Shown: piece after piece, positions 1 to 6,767 of the stretch
Layout of the letters: the number at the start of each line of letters is the position of its first letter
Position numbering within the stretch: position 1 is the stretch's first letter
NCBI GenBank assembly: GCA_958447445.1
Contig: CAUDAE010000054.1
Coordinates: forward strand, 1 to 11,574
Origin: an uncultured Collinsella sp.
Lineage (GTDB): Bacteria; Actinomycetota; Coriobacteriia; Coriobacteriales; Coriobacteriaceae
DNA length: 11,574 nt
Direction of reading: 5' to 3'
Notes under the pieces: model-generated
Databases searched by the model: none
The model's input: only the letters and a program-made list of their open reading frames with translations
What the model was told of the DNA's origin: nothing
Translations under genes and position numbers: made by a program

Positions 1-660
1 GACCTTGTAGCCCACGGGGCTCAGGAAGACCTCGCACAGCAGCTCGGCGACAGCGCCGGTCAGCGAGCACATAAGGACCTGCACCCAGGTCCAACCAAAG
101 AACGTGTGGCTCACCACAATGGCAAAGACCAAGTTGTCGATAAACTGACCAACACCCGTGGACACATAGGAGCGGAAGGCAAAGCTCGCAAAGTTATTCT
201 TTTTGAGCATACGGCCAAGCGACTGGTTGAGCGTGGAGTTAACCACGGCAGAAACGAGCATTGCCAGCGAAGAGCCCAGCACCACGTACCAGGTGCCGCC
301 GATGGTGGCGTTAAGGGCGGTGTTGACCTCGATCATGCCCGTGTCGTAGTAGGCGCCCCACATACCGGGCGTGAGCGAGCATGCCCAAAAGCACAGGCTC
401 ACGGCCAGGTTGACCAGCAGCGCGAGGATAGAGATTTTGATGGATGCCTTGGCGCCAAAGCGCTTGCAGATCATGTCCTGGCACAAAAACGAAACCCAGC
501 TCACCACAAAGCCGCAATCGAGTGCCAGATACGGCAGGCTGATGAGCTCCTTGTTGGCCAGCAGGTTCATCATGATGACGCTCACGAAAAACAGTGAAAC
601 CGTTGCCGCGGGAATGCTCCGCAACAGGACCTTGTAGTCCTCCATGACCTTCTTGATCAT
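1..660 (-). CDS. VUT/QPTR family transporter (queuosine precursor uptake type), C-terminus outside window
   Basis: Integral membrane protein of the Vut_1 family (formerly DUF165; E. coli YhhQ is the best known member, importing queuosine precursors such as preQ0/preQ1). The 220 visible residues carry family landmarks: NLLANK at 32-37, an acidic D62 in QDMICKRFG, and STGVGQFIDNLVF at about 167-179. Hydrophobic segments lie at about 16-35, 43-60, 75-95, 122-142, 168-186 and 191-210. The ATG at 660 is preceded by AAAGGAG at 667-673, 6 bases away, which fixes the start. The stop codon lies beyond base 1. A pseudoknot-like leader directly precedes the ribosome binding site and is listed separately; it would fit control by preQ1. 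The family call is firm. The exact substrate is inferred from the family. Confidence 0.85.
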   Translation of the reverse strand, partial: MIKKVMEDYKVLLRSIPAATVSLFFVSVIMMNLLANKELISLPYLALDCGFVVSWVSFLCQDMICKRFGAKASIKISILALLVNLAVSLCFWACSLTPGMWGAYYDTGMIEVNTALNATIGGTWYVVLGSSLAMLVSAVVNSTLNQSLGRMLKKNNFASFAFRSYVSTGVGQFIDNLVFAIVVSHTFFGWTWVQVLMCSLTGAVAELLCEVFLSPVGYKV

Positions 661-666
661 TATGTA

Positions 667-716
667 CTCCTTTGGTTTTAGGTTTAACGAGCAGGATATC
701 GGACCCGAACTGCTCG
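667..716 (-). promoter_or_regulatory. Candidate preQ1-type riboswitch (H-type pseudoknot) in the transporter leader
   Basis: Read on the minus strand from 716: stem CGAGCAG (716-710), loop UUC, GGGU (706-703), an 8-base loop ending in C, closing stem CUGCUCG (694-688), UUAA, ACCU (683-680), then AAAACC leading into the AAAGGAG ribosome binding site (673-667). The 7-bp stem is perfect. GGGU can pair with ACCU, or GGU with the later ACC (676-674), giving an H-type pseudoknot that would mask or abut the ribosome binding site. The UUC first loop, a C just before the closing stem and an A-rich tail running into the SD match the preQ1-I layout, and preQ1 riboswitches are known upstream of this transporter family. 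The stem is longer than the usual ~5 bp, and I could not score it against a covariance model. Confidence 0.5.
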
Positions 717-780
717 GACGCCCCGGTCTTGAGACGCCGGTGGGTATGATAGCCGCTCACACGGCATCAGGCAAGCAAAC

Positions 781-810
781 GGCGCGGCAACCCCGCAGGG
801 CCACCGCGCC
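781..810 (-). terminator. Hairpin terminator after prfC
   Basis: On the minus strand, six bases after the prfC stop, GGCGCGG pairs with CCGCGCC and the stem continues through three G-U pairs and CCC/GGG to a TGCG tetraloop, 13 pairs in all. The following bases (GTTTGCTTGCC) are only moderately T-rich, so it may be a leaky intrinsic terminator. It separates prfC from the leader of the downstream transporter gene. Confidence 0.6.
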
Positions 811-816
811 GATGCG

Positions 817-2430
817 CTAAAAGGCCACGTTGCCAAACTCCGACAGGATAAGGTCGGGGTTGTGGTCGGTTGCCCAATCCACGTTCCACGGGCTCGTGAA
901 CAGCAGCAGCTTGCCGCCGCGCATGTCCTCGACGCGCAACGTGTCGCGCGTGAGCGAAAGGCCCGGGATATCGATGGTGTCGGGGTCGTTCTGGATCCAG
1001 CGGATGTCCGTATAGGGCAGCGGCTGGCGACGAACCTCAACACGGTACTCAGCCTTGAGGCGGCGCTCGAGCACCTCAAACTGCAGCACGCCGACCACGC
1101 CCACGATGACGCTCTCCATGCCGGCGCCCAGCTCGCGGAAGATCTGGATGGCGCCCTCCTGGGCAAGCTCCTCCATACCCTTGACGAACTGCTTGCGCTT
1201 GAGCGTATCGACCTGCGTAATGCGAGCGAACATCTCGGGGGCAAACGTCGGGATCTGCGGATACTGCACGTGGCGCTTGCCGGAGCACACGGTGTCGCCG
1301 ATGCTAAAGATACCCGGGTCGAACAGGCCCACGATATCGCCCGCGTACGCCTCATCCACGATGGCGCGGTCATCGGCCATCATCGACGTGCCCGTGGCAA
1401 GCTTGAGTTTGCGGTTGCCCTGCACGTGGAAGGCATCCATGCCGCGCTCGAACTTGCCCGAGCAAATGCGCACAAAGGCGATGCGGTCGCGGTGGTTCTT
1501 GTCCATGTTGGCCTGGATCTTAAACACAAAGCCGCTAAAGTCGTCACGGCAGGGATCGACCGGCTCGCTGGTGAGTGTATCGGTATAGGCGCGCGGCGTC
1601 GGGGCCAGACGCAGGAACTCCTTGAGGAAGGGCTCCACGCCAAAGTTGGTGAGCGCCGAGCCAAAGAACGCCGGGCTCAGCTTGCCGCAGGCCACGGCAT
1701 CCAAGTCGAGCTCGTCGCCGGCGCCATCGAGCAGCTCGATGTCGTCCATCAGGTTCTTATGGTTTTCCTCGCCGATAAGCTCGTCCATGGAAGGATCGCC
1801 CAGCTCGGCCTCGACCTCGGCGACCTTCTTGGTGGCGTTGGCGTGGCCATCGCCCTCAAAGGCAATGACGCGACGGGTCTGACGGTCGAACACGCCGCGG
1901 AAGTTGCGGCCACTGCCGATCGGCCAGTTCATGGGATACGTATTGATGCCCAGGACGTTCTCGATCTCTTCCATGAGCTCAAACGGGTCGCTAGCCTCGT
2001 GGTCGAGCTTGTTCACAAAGGTAAAGATGGGAATGTGGCGCAGCGTGCAGACCTTAAAGAGCTTTTTGGTCTGGGCCTCGACGCCCTTGGCGCCGTCGAT
2101 GACCATGACAGCGGCGTCGGCGGCCATAAGGGTACGGTAGGTATCCTCCGAGAAGTCCTGGTGGCCGGGGGTATCGAGGATGTTGACGCAGGCGCCGTTG
2201 TAGGTGAACTGCAGCACCGAGGAGGTAACGGAGATACCGCGCTCCTTCTCGATGTCCATCCAGTCCGAGACGGCATGCTTGGCCGAGCTCTTGCCCTTGA
2301 CCGAGCCGGCGGTCTGAATGCTGCCGGTATAGAGCAGCAGCTTCTCGGTAAGGGTGGTCTTACCTGCGTCCTGGTGGCTGATGATCGCGACTGTGCGGCG
2401 CGACGAGATTTCATCCGACAGGCTTGCCAT
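817..2430 (-). CDS. prfC: Peptide chain release factor 3 (RF3), translational GTPase
   Basis: RF3 is a cytoplasmic GTPase that releases RF1/RF2 from the ribosome after peptide release. The 537-residue product is close to the usual ~530. The P-loop is SHQDAGKT (18-25), G3 is DTPGHQDFSEDTYRTL (86-101, the RF3 hallmark), and G4 is NKLD (140-143). NWPIGSG and RGVFDR follow, as in RF3 domain II, and the C-terminal RF3 domain extends to the end. I chose the ATG at 2430 because AAGAAAGGA lies about 6 bases upstream; an in-frame ATG at 2457 would add nine residues (MHSMQERIR) that are not family-like. It is transcribed divergently from the gntR-like gene and ends at a hairpin. No key residue is missing. 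A 529-residue ORF on the opposite strand is a codon-bias shadow. Confidence 0.96.
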   Translation of the reverse strand: MASLSDEISSRRTVAIISHQDAGKTTLTEKLLLYTGSIQTAGSVKGKSSAKHAVSDWMDIEKERGISVTSSVLQFTYNGACVNILDTPGHQDFSEDTYRTLMAADAAVMVIDGAKGVEAQTKKLFKVCTLRHIPIFTFVNKLDHEASDPFELMEEIENVLGINTYPMNWPIGSGRNFRGVFDRQTRRVIAFEGDGHANATKKVAEVEAELGDPSMDELIGEENHKNLMDDIELLDGAGDELDLDAVACGKLSPAFFGSALTNFGVEPFLKEFLRLAPTPRAYTDTLTSEPVDPCRDDFSGFVFKIQANMDKNHRDRIAFVRICSGKFERGMDAFHVQGNRKLKLATGTSMMADDRAIVDEAYAGDIVGLFDPGIFSIGDTVCSGKRHVQYPQIPTFAPEMFARITQVDTLKRKQFVKGMEELAQEGAIQIFRELGAGMESVIVGVVGVLQFEVLERRLKAEYRVEVRRQPLPYTDIRWIQNDPDTIDIPGLSLTRDTLRVEDMRGGKLLLFTSPWNVDWATDHNPDLILSEFGNVAF

Positions 2431-2477
2431 GCGGATCCTTTCTTGCATTGAGTGCATTACGTCGTTGTAACCGCACT

Positions 2478-2483
2478 ATTGTA
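2478..2483 (-). promoter_or_regulatory. Possible -10 element for prfC
   Basis: TACAAT on the minus strand, about 50 bases upstream of the chosen prfC start, is a good match to a sigma-A -10. No convincing -35 lies 16-18 bases upstream (GCCCTA at 17), so the promoter call is weak. Confidence 0.3.
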
Positions 2484-2567
2484 GCCGCGAAATCCCGCTC
2501 TAGGGCACCTATCAGGACAAATTCATCAGTTGGGACCTGGGCAGCCGGCCCAATCGGCATTTGTCTC

Positions 2568-2597
2568 TTGCATAACTGTGCATAGTGTATATATACT
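2568..2597 (+). promoter_or_regulatory. Sigma-A-type promoter of the gntR-ABC operon
   Basis: TTGCAT (2568-2573) and TATACT (2592-2597) are spaced by 18 bases and sit about 50 bases before the GTG start of the regulator gene. The -10 hexamer overlaps the left arm of the inverted repeat at 2585-2618, the arrangement expected for an autorepressed YtrA-type operon. Confidence 0.6.
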
Positions 2598-2618
2598 GTG
2601 TTTACCGGTTATATACAC
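2585..2618 (+). promoter_or_regulatory. Inverted repeat, likely operator for the GntR/YtrA regulator
   Basis: GTGTATATA (2585-2593) and TATATACAC (2610-2618) form a perfect 9-bp inverted repeat with a 16-base spacer. The left arm is part of a local palindrome, GTATATATAC (2587-2596). It lies over the -10 and start-site region of the operon promoter. YtrA-family repressors commonly bind such dyads at their own promoters; assigning it to this regulator is inference from position. Confidence 0.55.
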
Positions 2619-2645
2619 GTGTAGCCCAACAGCTAAGGAGCCGCT

Positions 2646-3026
2646 GTGGACATCATCCTATCCAATTCGAGCGACAAACCCATCTACGAGCAAATAGCCT
2701 CGCAAGTCAAAGCTCAGATCCTTTCGGGCACGCTCGCCGCGGGAGCAAAACTCCCCAGCATCCGTGCACTCGCGAGCGATCTTGGCGTGAGCGTCATCAC
2801 TACCAAGCGCGCCTACGCCGACCTGGAGCAGCTCGGGTTTATCTGCACCGTGCAGGGCAAGGGCTGTTTTGTCACCGAGGGCAACCAGGAGCTCTTGCGC
2901 GAAAACCAGCTCTGCCATATCGAAGATCTGCTTGCGAAAGCGGCAAGCCAAGCCGAAGCCTTGGGCGTCACGCGCGACAAACTGCACGAGATGCTCGACC
3001 TGGTAGCCCCCGAAACTATGCAGTAG
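2646..3026 (+). CDS. GntR family transcriptional regulator, YtrA subfamily
   Basis: Short DNA-binding repressor of 126 residues. The winged helix-turn-helix covers about 10-77: PIYEQIASQVKAQILSG, then LPSIRALASDLGVSVITTKRAYADLEQLGFI, then the wing VQGKGCFV. The ~50-residue C-terminal tail is predicted helical and lacks the large effector domain of FadR/HutC types, which defines the YtrA group. That group usually sits in front of ABC transporter genes and represses them until cell-envelope or antimicrobial stress occurs. The start is GTG at 2646, with AAGGAG (2635-2640) 5 bases upstream. The ABC ATPase follows after 23 bases. The effector cannot be read from the sequence. Confidence 0.9.
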   Translation: MDIILSNSSDKPIYEQIASQVKAQILSGTLAAGAKLPSIRALASDLGVSVITTKRAYADLEQLGFICTVQGKGCFVTEGNQELLRENQLCHIEDLLAKAASQAEALGVTRDKLHEMLDLVAPETMQ

Positions 3027-3049
3027 CCATCTGCAAGAAAGGCTATGCC

Positions 3050-3931
3050 ATGCAAAACCTTTTAGAACTCAAAGGTATCTCACGCCGTGTGAGCGACCGC
3101 TTTTCACTGCGCGACGTCGCGCTTGCCGTGGAGCCTGGCCAGATCGTCGGCTTTGTTGGTGCCAACGGTGCTGGCAAAACAACGACGATTCGAGCTGCTC
3201 TCGGGCTTATAAAGCTCGACGCCGGCGAAGTGCACCTGTTTGGGCAGCACTGTGGCGCCGACGCGCCCGATGAGTTGCAACGCCATCTACGCTCCCGCGT
3301 CGGTCTTGTCCTGGACACGTGCCCCTTCCCCTCCACGCTCAAGGTGGGCCAGATCGAGTCGCTCGTAGGCCCGGCGTACCCCACGTGGGACCGCGAAACG
3401 TTCGCCGAATTCATCAACCGATTTGGACTCGATCCCAAGACAAAGGTCAAAGACCTCTCCCGCGGCATGGGCATGAAGCTGCAGCTTGCCTGCGCGCTCA
3501 GCCACAATGCCAAGCTGCTCGTTTTGGACGAAGCCACCGCGGGCCTCGATCCCATGGCACGCGAGGAGCTGCTTGATGAGCTGCTTGCCTTTGTCGGCGA
3601 CGGCCAGCACAGCGTGCTGCTCTCGAGCCACATTACGTCCGACCTCGATCGCACCGCTGATCGCGTCATCTGCATCGATAACGGTTCGATTGTGTTTGAC
3701 CTGCCGCGCGAGGACATTACCGACCGTGCCGGCATCGCCCACTGCACCCAATCGCAGGCTGCCGAGCTTATGGCTTGCGTCGAAGGCGCCTGTGCCGTCC
3801 ACCACGCCTATAGCGTGGACGTGCTCGTGCCCAACCGTCGCGAAACGCTCGAGGCCTTTCCCGAGATTCCCTGCAATCGGGCAACCATTGATGACTATCT
3901 GCGCCTCATGCTGAAAGGGGCTTCGAAATGA
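3050..3931 (+). CDS. ABC transporter ATP-binding protein (YtrB-like)
   Basis: ATPase subunit of an ABC-2 type exporter, 293 residues. Walker A is GANGAGKTT (37-45), the signature is LSRGM (136-140) in place of LSGGQ, Walker B is LLVLDE (156-161), the D-loop is AGLDP, and the switch histidine is H194 in LSSHITSD. At the Q-loop position the sequence reads VGLVLDTCPF, with D rather than Q, as I recall for YtrB-type ATPases that follow GntR/YtrA regulators. A ~75-residue C-terminal extension follows the catalytic core. The ATG at 3050 is preceded by AGAAAGG at 3036-3042. The same frame stays open back to 2585, but that stretch overlaps the regulator gene and is not coding. The stop overlaps the permease start (ATGA). 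The exported substrate is unknown; resistance to an envelope-active compound is the usual guess for this gene order. Confidence 0.9.
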   Translation: MQNLLELKGISRRVSDRFSLRDVALAVEPGQIVGFVGANGAGKTTTIRAALGLIKLDAGEVHLFGQHCGADAPDELQRHLRSRVGLVLDTCPFPSTLKVGQIESLVGPAYPTWDRETFAEFINRFGLDPKTKVKDLSRGMGMKLQLACALSHNAKLLVLDEATAGLDPMAREELLDELLAFVGDGQHSVLLSSHITSDLDRTADRVICIDNGSIVFDLPREDITDRAGIAHCTQSQAAELMACVEGACAVHHAYSVDVLVPNRRETLEAFPEIPCNRATIDDYLRLMLKGASK

Positions 3932-4626
3932 AACGCGCCTTTATGTCCGAGCTCGCCATCGTTCGCTCACTTGTCCCGAGCATCGCGGGTGTCGGCCTGT
4001 TCATGTTCGTCGTGCTGACGCTCGCCAACGCGTCGGATGGCGATTCCGGTATGAGCGCCGGCGCTTGCGCCGTCAGTGCCATGTCGCCCATCATATTCAT
4101 GAACTCACTGGCCGGTTTCGACAATCAAAACGGTTGGGAGCGATATCGGGCAACGCTGCCCTTCTCGCGCAAAGACATCATCTGCGCACGCTACCTGAGC
4201 ATCATTGTCTTCTCGGCTGTCATGGCGTGCGCCGCCGCGCTTCTGAGCATCGTCTCCTTCCCGCTCTTCAACAGCGCGGGTATCCCGTTGACGGGACAGA
4301 TCGTCTTTGAGATTGCAATAGCCTCGGCAGCATCGATGCTCATCTCCCTCATGATGGTGTTTTTGGCGCAGCCGCTGTTCTTTCGATTTGGACACATGGA
4401 GGCGCTGCGCCTATCCGTTGGTCTGTTTGCCCTGCTTGGCTGCGGCACCATGGCCACGTTGAGCTCCTCCAACCCCATCAGCAACTGGCTCATGTCGATT
4501 GCCGGAGCGAATCCCGACCCTGCCGTTCTGGGCTGTCTGTGTGCAGGAATTGCCGTGCTGGCCCTCGCACTATGTGCAATCAGCTGCACCGTCAGCACCA
4601 AGGTTTATCGAGTACGCGATCTGTAA
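3928..4626 (+). CDS. ABC-2 type transporter permease (ABC2_membrane_5-like)
   Basis: Membrane partner of the preceding ATPase, 232 residues, with about six hydrophobic segments at roughly 15-35, 46-64, 88-112, 123-148, 160-178 and 198-222. Between TM2 and TM3, WERYRATLPFSRKDIICARYL (70-90) is typical of small ABC-2 permeases paired with YtrB-like ATPases (an LP.sR..i...RYl pattern), and QPLFFRFG.MEALR (148-161) is the second family landmark. The ATG shares four bases with the ATPase stop, which implies translational coupling; AAAGGGG lies at about 3914-3920. A hairpin with a T-run follows the stop by about 17 bases. Only one permease gene is present, so the transporter would presumably be a homodimer of this subunit with two ATPases. 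Confidence 0.85.
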   Translation: MKRAFMSELAIVRSLVPSIAGVGLFMFVVLTLANASDGDSGMSAGACAVSAMSPIIFMNSLAGFDNQNGWERYRATLPFSRKDIICARYLSIIVFSAVMACAAALLSIVSFPLFNSAGIPLTGQIVFEIAIASAASMLISLMMVFLAQPLFFRFGHMEALRLSVGLFALLGCGTMATLSSSNPISNWLMSIAGANPDPAVLGCLCAGIAVLALALCAISCTVSTKVYRVRDL

Positions 4627-4643
4627 TCGACAGCTAAAAAAGC

Positions 4644-4668
4644 TTAGGTGGTACCCCGCTAATTTTTT
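4644..4668 (+). terminator. Intrinsic terminator after the ABC operon, possibly bidirectional
   Basis: TTAG (4644-4647) pairs with CTAA (4659-4662), and the stem continues as GG.GG against CC.CC with single-base bulges. TTTTTT (4663-4668) follows directly. An A-run at 4636-4641 precedes the stem, so the element could also terminate minus-strand transcripts. The stem is imperfect, but position and T-run support the call. Confidence 0.6.
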
Positions 4669-5049
4669 CAATGAAATAAGGCAGCATAGCGTCACCACCG
4701 CCCCTCACAGCAGGCCGTCTAGTTCTTGGCAACCAAAAAGACACCGTCAGCATATCGAAGGTGAATACTTTTCCGAGAAGTGAACGAGTAAAAACAGTGC
4801 CCTGTAGCATCGACATTTTTAAGGACTCAATTCCTGCGGTTTTTGTCTAAGAATCCTGCAGTTTTGTTCGAAAAAAGTGTGCATGTTCCAGGGGTCCAGA
4901 TTTACTTTCGATTCGAGCCTTAACCAAATGCCCTCTCGAACTATGGCCCCTGTCTCACCACAGCGATATCAAAGCTTCATGGCGGGACGGTATCATCGTA
5001 CGAGCGCCGTAAATCTGGCGCGGTCGTTCTTTGGGGAGGCATTTCACCC
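4669..5049. other. Non-coding stretch between the ABC operon and the EamA gene
   Basis: About 380 bases without a supportable gene, visibly AT-richer than the flanking genes. A 60-codon minus-strand ORF (4634-4816) has no ribosome binding site and runs into the terminator. The stretch holds a pair of tandem repeats (4833-4869), a possible -10 (TATCAT, 4991-4996) with only a poor -35, a small GCGCC/GGCGC hairpin (5004-5021), and the GGGGAGG ribosome binding site (5033-5039) of the EamA gene. It could include the remnant of a multicopy intergenic element; I cannot test copy number here. Confidence 0.5.
4833..4869 (+). repeat. Two imperfect tandem repeats with a 22-bp period
   Basis: CCTGCGGTTTTTGTC (4833-4847) and CCTGCAGTTTTGTTC (4855-4869) share CCTGC.GTTTT, and both are preceded by AAT or AATT. 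Start-to-start distance is 22 bp, about two helical turns, so the two copies face the same side of the DNA. Such phasing is typical of tandem regulator sites. They lie about 180-220 bases upstream of the EamA gene. Confidence 0.5.
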
Positions 5050-5925
5050 GTGTCGTGGGTCGCAGCAGCATTTGTGTCGGCTTTCTTTGCTGGCATCACA
5101 TCTATCCTGGCCAAATGCGGCATCAAGCAGACCGACTCCGATGTCGCGACGGCCATTCGCACCTGCGTGGTGCTCGTTTTCGCCTGGGCAATGGCGGGCA
5201 TTTCTGGATCCATTGGAACCATCGGCAGCATCGAACCCAGATCTTGGCTCTTTCTCGTCTTCTCGGGACTCGCTACCGGTGCTTCGTGGATCTGTTACTT
5301 TAAGGCGTTGGGCATCGGAGACGTCAATAAGGTCGCACCGGTCGACAAGATGAGCACCGTACTCGCCGCACTGATCGCCATCGTACTTTTTGGCGAGACG
5401 AGCAACCTTGCGGTTAAGCTCGTGGGAACCGCTGTCATCACCCTCGGCACGTTTTTAATGATCGAGAAGAAGCAGCCTGCCGGACCCGAGCAGCAGCAAG
5501 ACCGGACCTGGCTCGCTTACGCCCTCGGCGCCGCCGTGTTCGCGGCGCTCACGTCCATCCTTGCCAAGGCTGGCATCGAAGGCGTCGAATCCAACCTGGC
5601 CACGGCAATCCGTACCTGTGTGGTACTGATTATGGCATGGGCAATCGTGGCAGCTAAAGGCAAGATGGGCCAAGCCGTGCACGTAGACCGCTACGAACTC
5701 GTATTTCTCGCGGCATCGGGCATTGCGACTGGCGCATCGTGGCTGCTATGCTACTACGCCATCGCCACAGGCCAGGTGAGCGTCGTGGTGCAGATCGACA
5801 AACTATCGATTGTCGTATCGGTACTATTTGCGCGCTTGGCATTCAACGAAAAACTCTCACGGCGCAGCGCCATCGGTCTCGCCCTCATCGTACTGGGCAC
5901 CACCGCGCTCGCAGTTTGGAAGTAG
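5050..5925 (+). CDS. EamA family (DMT superfamily) transporter
   Basis: Predicted ten-helix inner-membrane transporter of the drug/metabolite superfamily, 291 residues made of two EamA repeats (about 1-138 and 152-291). The repeats are unusually alike: residues 16-50 and 167-201 share TSILAK.GI and ATAIRTCVVL..AWA, and each half then has SG(L/I)ATGASW followed by (V/I)DK(M/L)S. The start is GTG at 5050 with GGGGAGG 10 bases upstream. The gene converges on the EFR1-like gene, leaving only 15 bases between the stop codons. The terminator preceding the intergenic stretch implies it is transcribed alone. Substrate cannot be assigned; members export amino acids, sugars or metabolites. Confidence 0.9.
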   Translation: MSWVAAAFVSAFFAGITSILAKCGIKQTDSDVATAIRTCVVLVFAWAMAGISGSIGTIGSIEPRSWLFLVFSGLATGASWICYFKALGIGDVNKVAPVDKMSTVLAALIAIVLFGETSNLAVKLVGTAVITLGTFLMIEKKQPAGPEQQQDRTWLAYALGAAVFAALTSILAKAGIEGVESNLATAIRTCVVLIMAWAIVAAKGKMGQAVHVDRYELVFLAASGIATGASWLLCYYAIATGQVSVVVQIDKLSIVVSVLFARLAFNEKLSRRSAIGLALIVLGTTALAVWK

Positions 5926-5926
5926 C

Positions 5927-5941
5927 GCGGCCAGCAGCCGC
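5927..5941. terminator. Small hairpin between two convergent genes
   Basis: GCGGC (5927-5931) and GCCGC (5937-5941) form a perfect 5-bp stem with loop CAGCA, in the 15-base gap between convergent stop codons. Neither side has a T-run, so any terminator role would be weak. Confidence 0.25.
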
Positions 5942-6732
5942 TACATCCTCACACCTGGCTTAGGATGCCTGTACTGACCGTGGGATGCTGTGCGCTTACC
6001 GTGCGAGATGGCAAATTTGGGACAACAGTGCAGGCAACGAAGGCAGGCTGCGCACTCCGGCTTTGTCCAGACGGGAAGGCCGTCGCGCATCTCAATCGCC
6101 GCCATGGGGCAGCGCTTAGCGCAGAGGCTACACCCGACGCAGCGGCTAGCATCGACGGCAAACTTGCTCGTCTGCTGCATACGCGGCAGCCCAAACGCAT
6201 GATACGCGCACGATGCAAACAGGGGCACGCGATGGCGCATCATATTGCCCGTGCGCCGCTCCCGCACCGCCTCAATCACAGCATCAATCTGCGCCTCAGC
6301 AGCCCTATTGATACCCTCAACCTTTTGAGGGTCAGACAGGTCGAAAACAGGCGTCCAGGTATCAGGCATCTTAACGCTCATCGCCGCATCTAACTCGAGC
6401 CCACGCTCGTGCAGCAGATCGCGGGCAAACTTGGCCGATTGGCCGGTCGTCGAACCGTACGTCGAAACATAGAACGTATAGAGGCGCTCGCCGCCCTTTG
6501 CACCGGCAGCAATCGACAGGTCGGCAGTCTTCAAAAACTCGATCATCGGCGTCGGCAGACCCCAGGCATACACCGGAGCAACAAATCCCAGCTGGCAGGG
6601 GCCTTCCGTCGCAACAAGGCGAAGGGCTTCGGCATCAAAGCGCTCAATCGACATAACTTTGTCGCTTGTCGCCGCTGCAATGCGACGCGCCACATGCTCG
6701 CTGTTCCCTGTCGCGCTAAAGTACAGAATCAT
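5941..6732 (-). CDS. EFR1 family protein: flavodoxin-like domain fused to a 2[4Fe-4S] ferredoxin
   Basis: Predicted cytoplasmic electron-transfer protein of 263 residues. The N-terminal flavodoxin-like domain opens with MILYFSATGNSEHVARRI, where SATGNS (6-11) is the FMN phosphate loop, and contains FVAPVYAWGLP, also typical of the fold. The C-terminal ferredoxin domain carries two CxxCxxCxxxCP motifs, CVGCSLCAKRCP (about 198-209) and CAACLRCLHCCP (about 227-238), able to bind two [4Fe-4S] clusters. The ATG at 6732 has AGGGG (6739-6743) 6 bases upstream. The reading frame stays open further upstream, but that part overlaps the ClC gene and is not protein-like. It begins 35 bases after the ClC stop, so the two are probably co-transcribed. 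Redox partners are unknown. Confidence 0.9.
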   Translation of the reverse strand: MILYFSATGNSEHVARRIAAATSDKVMSIERFDAEALRLVATEGPCQLGFVAPVYAWGLPTPMIEFLKTADLSIAAGAKGGERLYTFYVSTYGSTTGQSAKFARDLLHERGLELDAAMSVKMPDTWTPVFDLSDPQKVEGINRAAEAQIDAVIEAVRERRTGNMMRHRVPLFASCAYHAFGLPRMQQTSKFAVDASRCVGCSLCAKRCPMAAIEMRDGLPVWTKPECAACLRCLHCCPKFAISHGKRTASHGQYRHPKPGVRM

Positions 6733-6767
6733 CTTGTACCCCTGGAATTGACTCGTGAAAAACCGTG

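Noticed and set aside
862..2451. A 529-codon plus-strand ORF covering almost all of prfC in antisense
   Set aside because: It is the shadow of GC-rich third positions in prfC. The protein has no recognisable fold, while the minus strand has every RF3 GTPase motif.
2585..3049. Upstream in-frame extension of the ABC ATPase through the gntR gene
   Set aside because: It overlaps the regulator in another frame and its sequence is unlike any ATPase N-terminus; the ATG at 3050 has its own ribosome binding site and begins a normal ABC domain.
4642..4668. T-box-like core (AGGTGGTACC followed by CG and a T-run)
   Set aside because: It resembles the T-box antiterminator sequence, but lies 20 bases after the permease stop with no room for stem I and a specifier loop, and no aminoacyl-tRNA or amino-acid gene follows closely. 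An ordinary terminator is simpler.
4634..4816. A 60-codon minus-strand ORF between the ABC operon and the EamA gene
   Set aside because: It has no ribosome binding site, runs into the terminator hairpin, and shows no family features; too little to call a gene.
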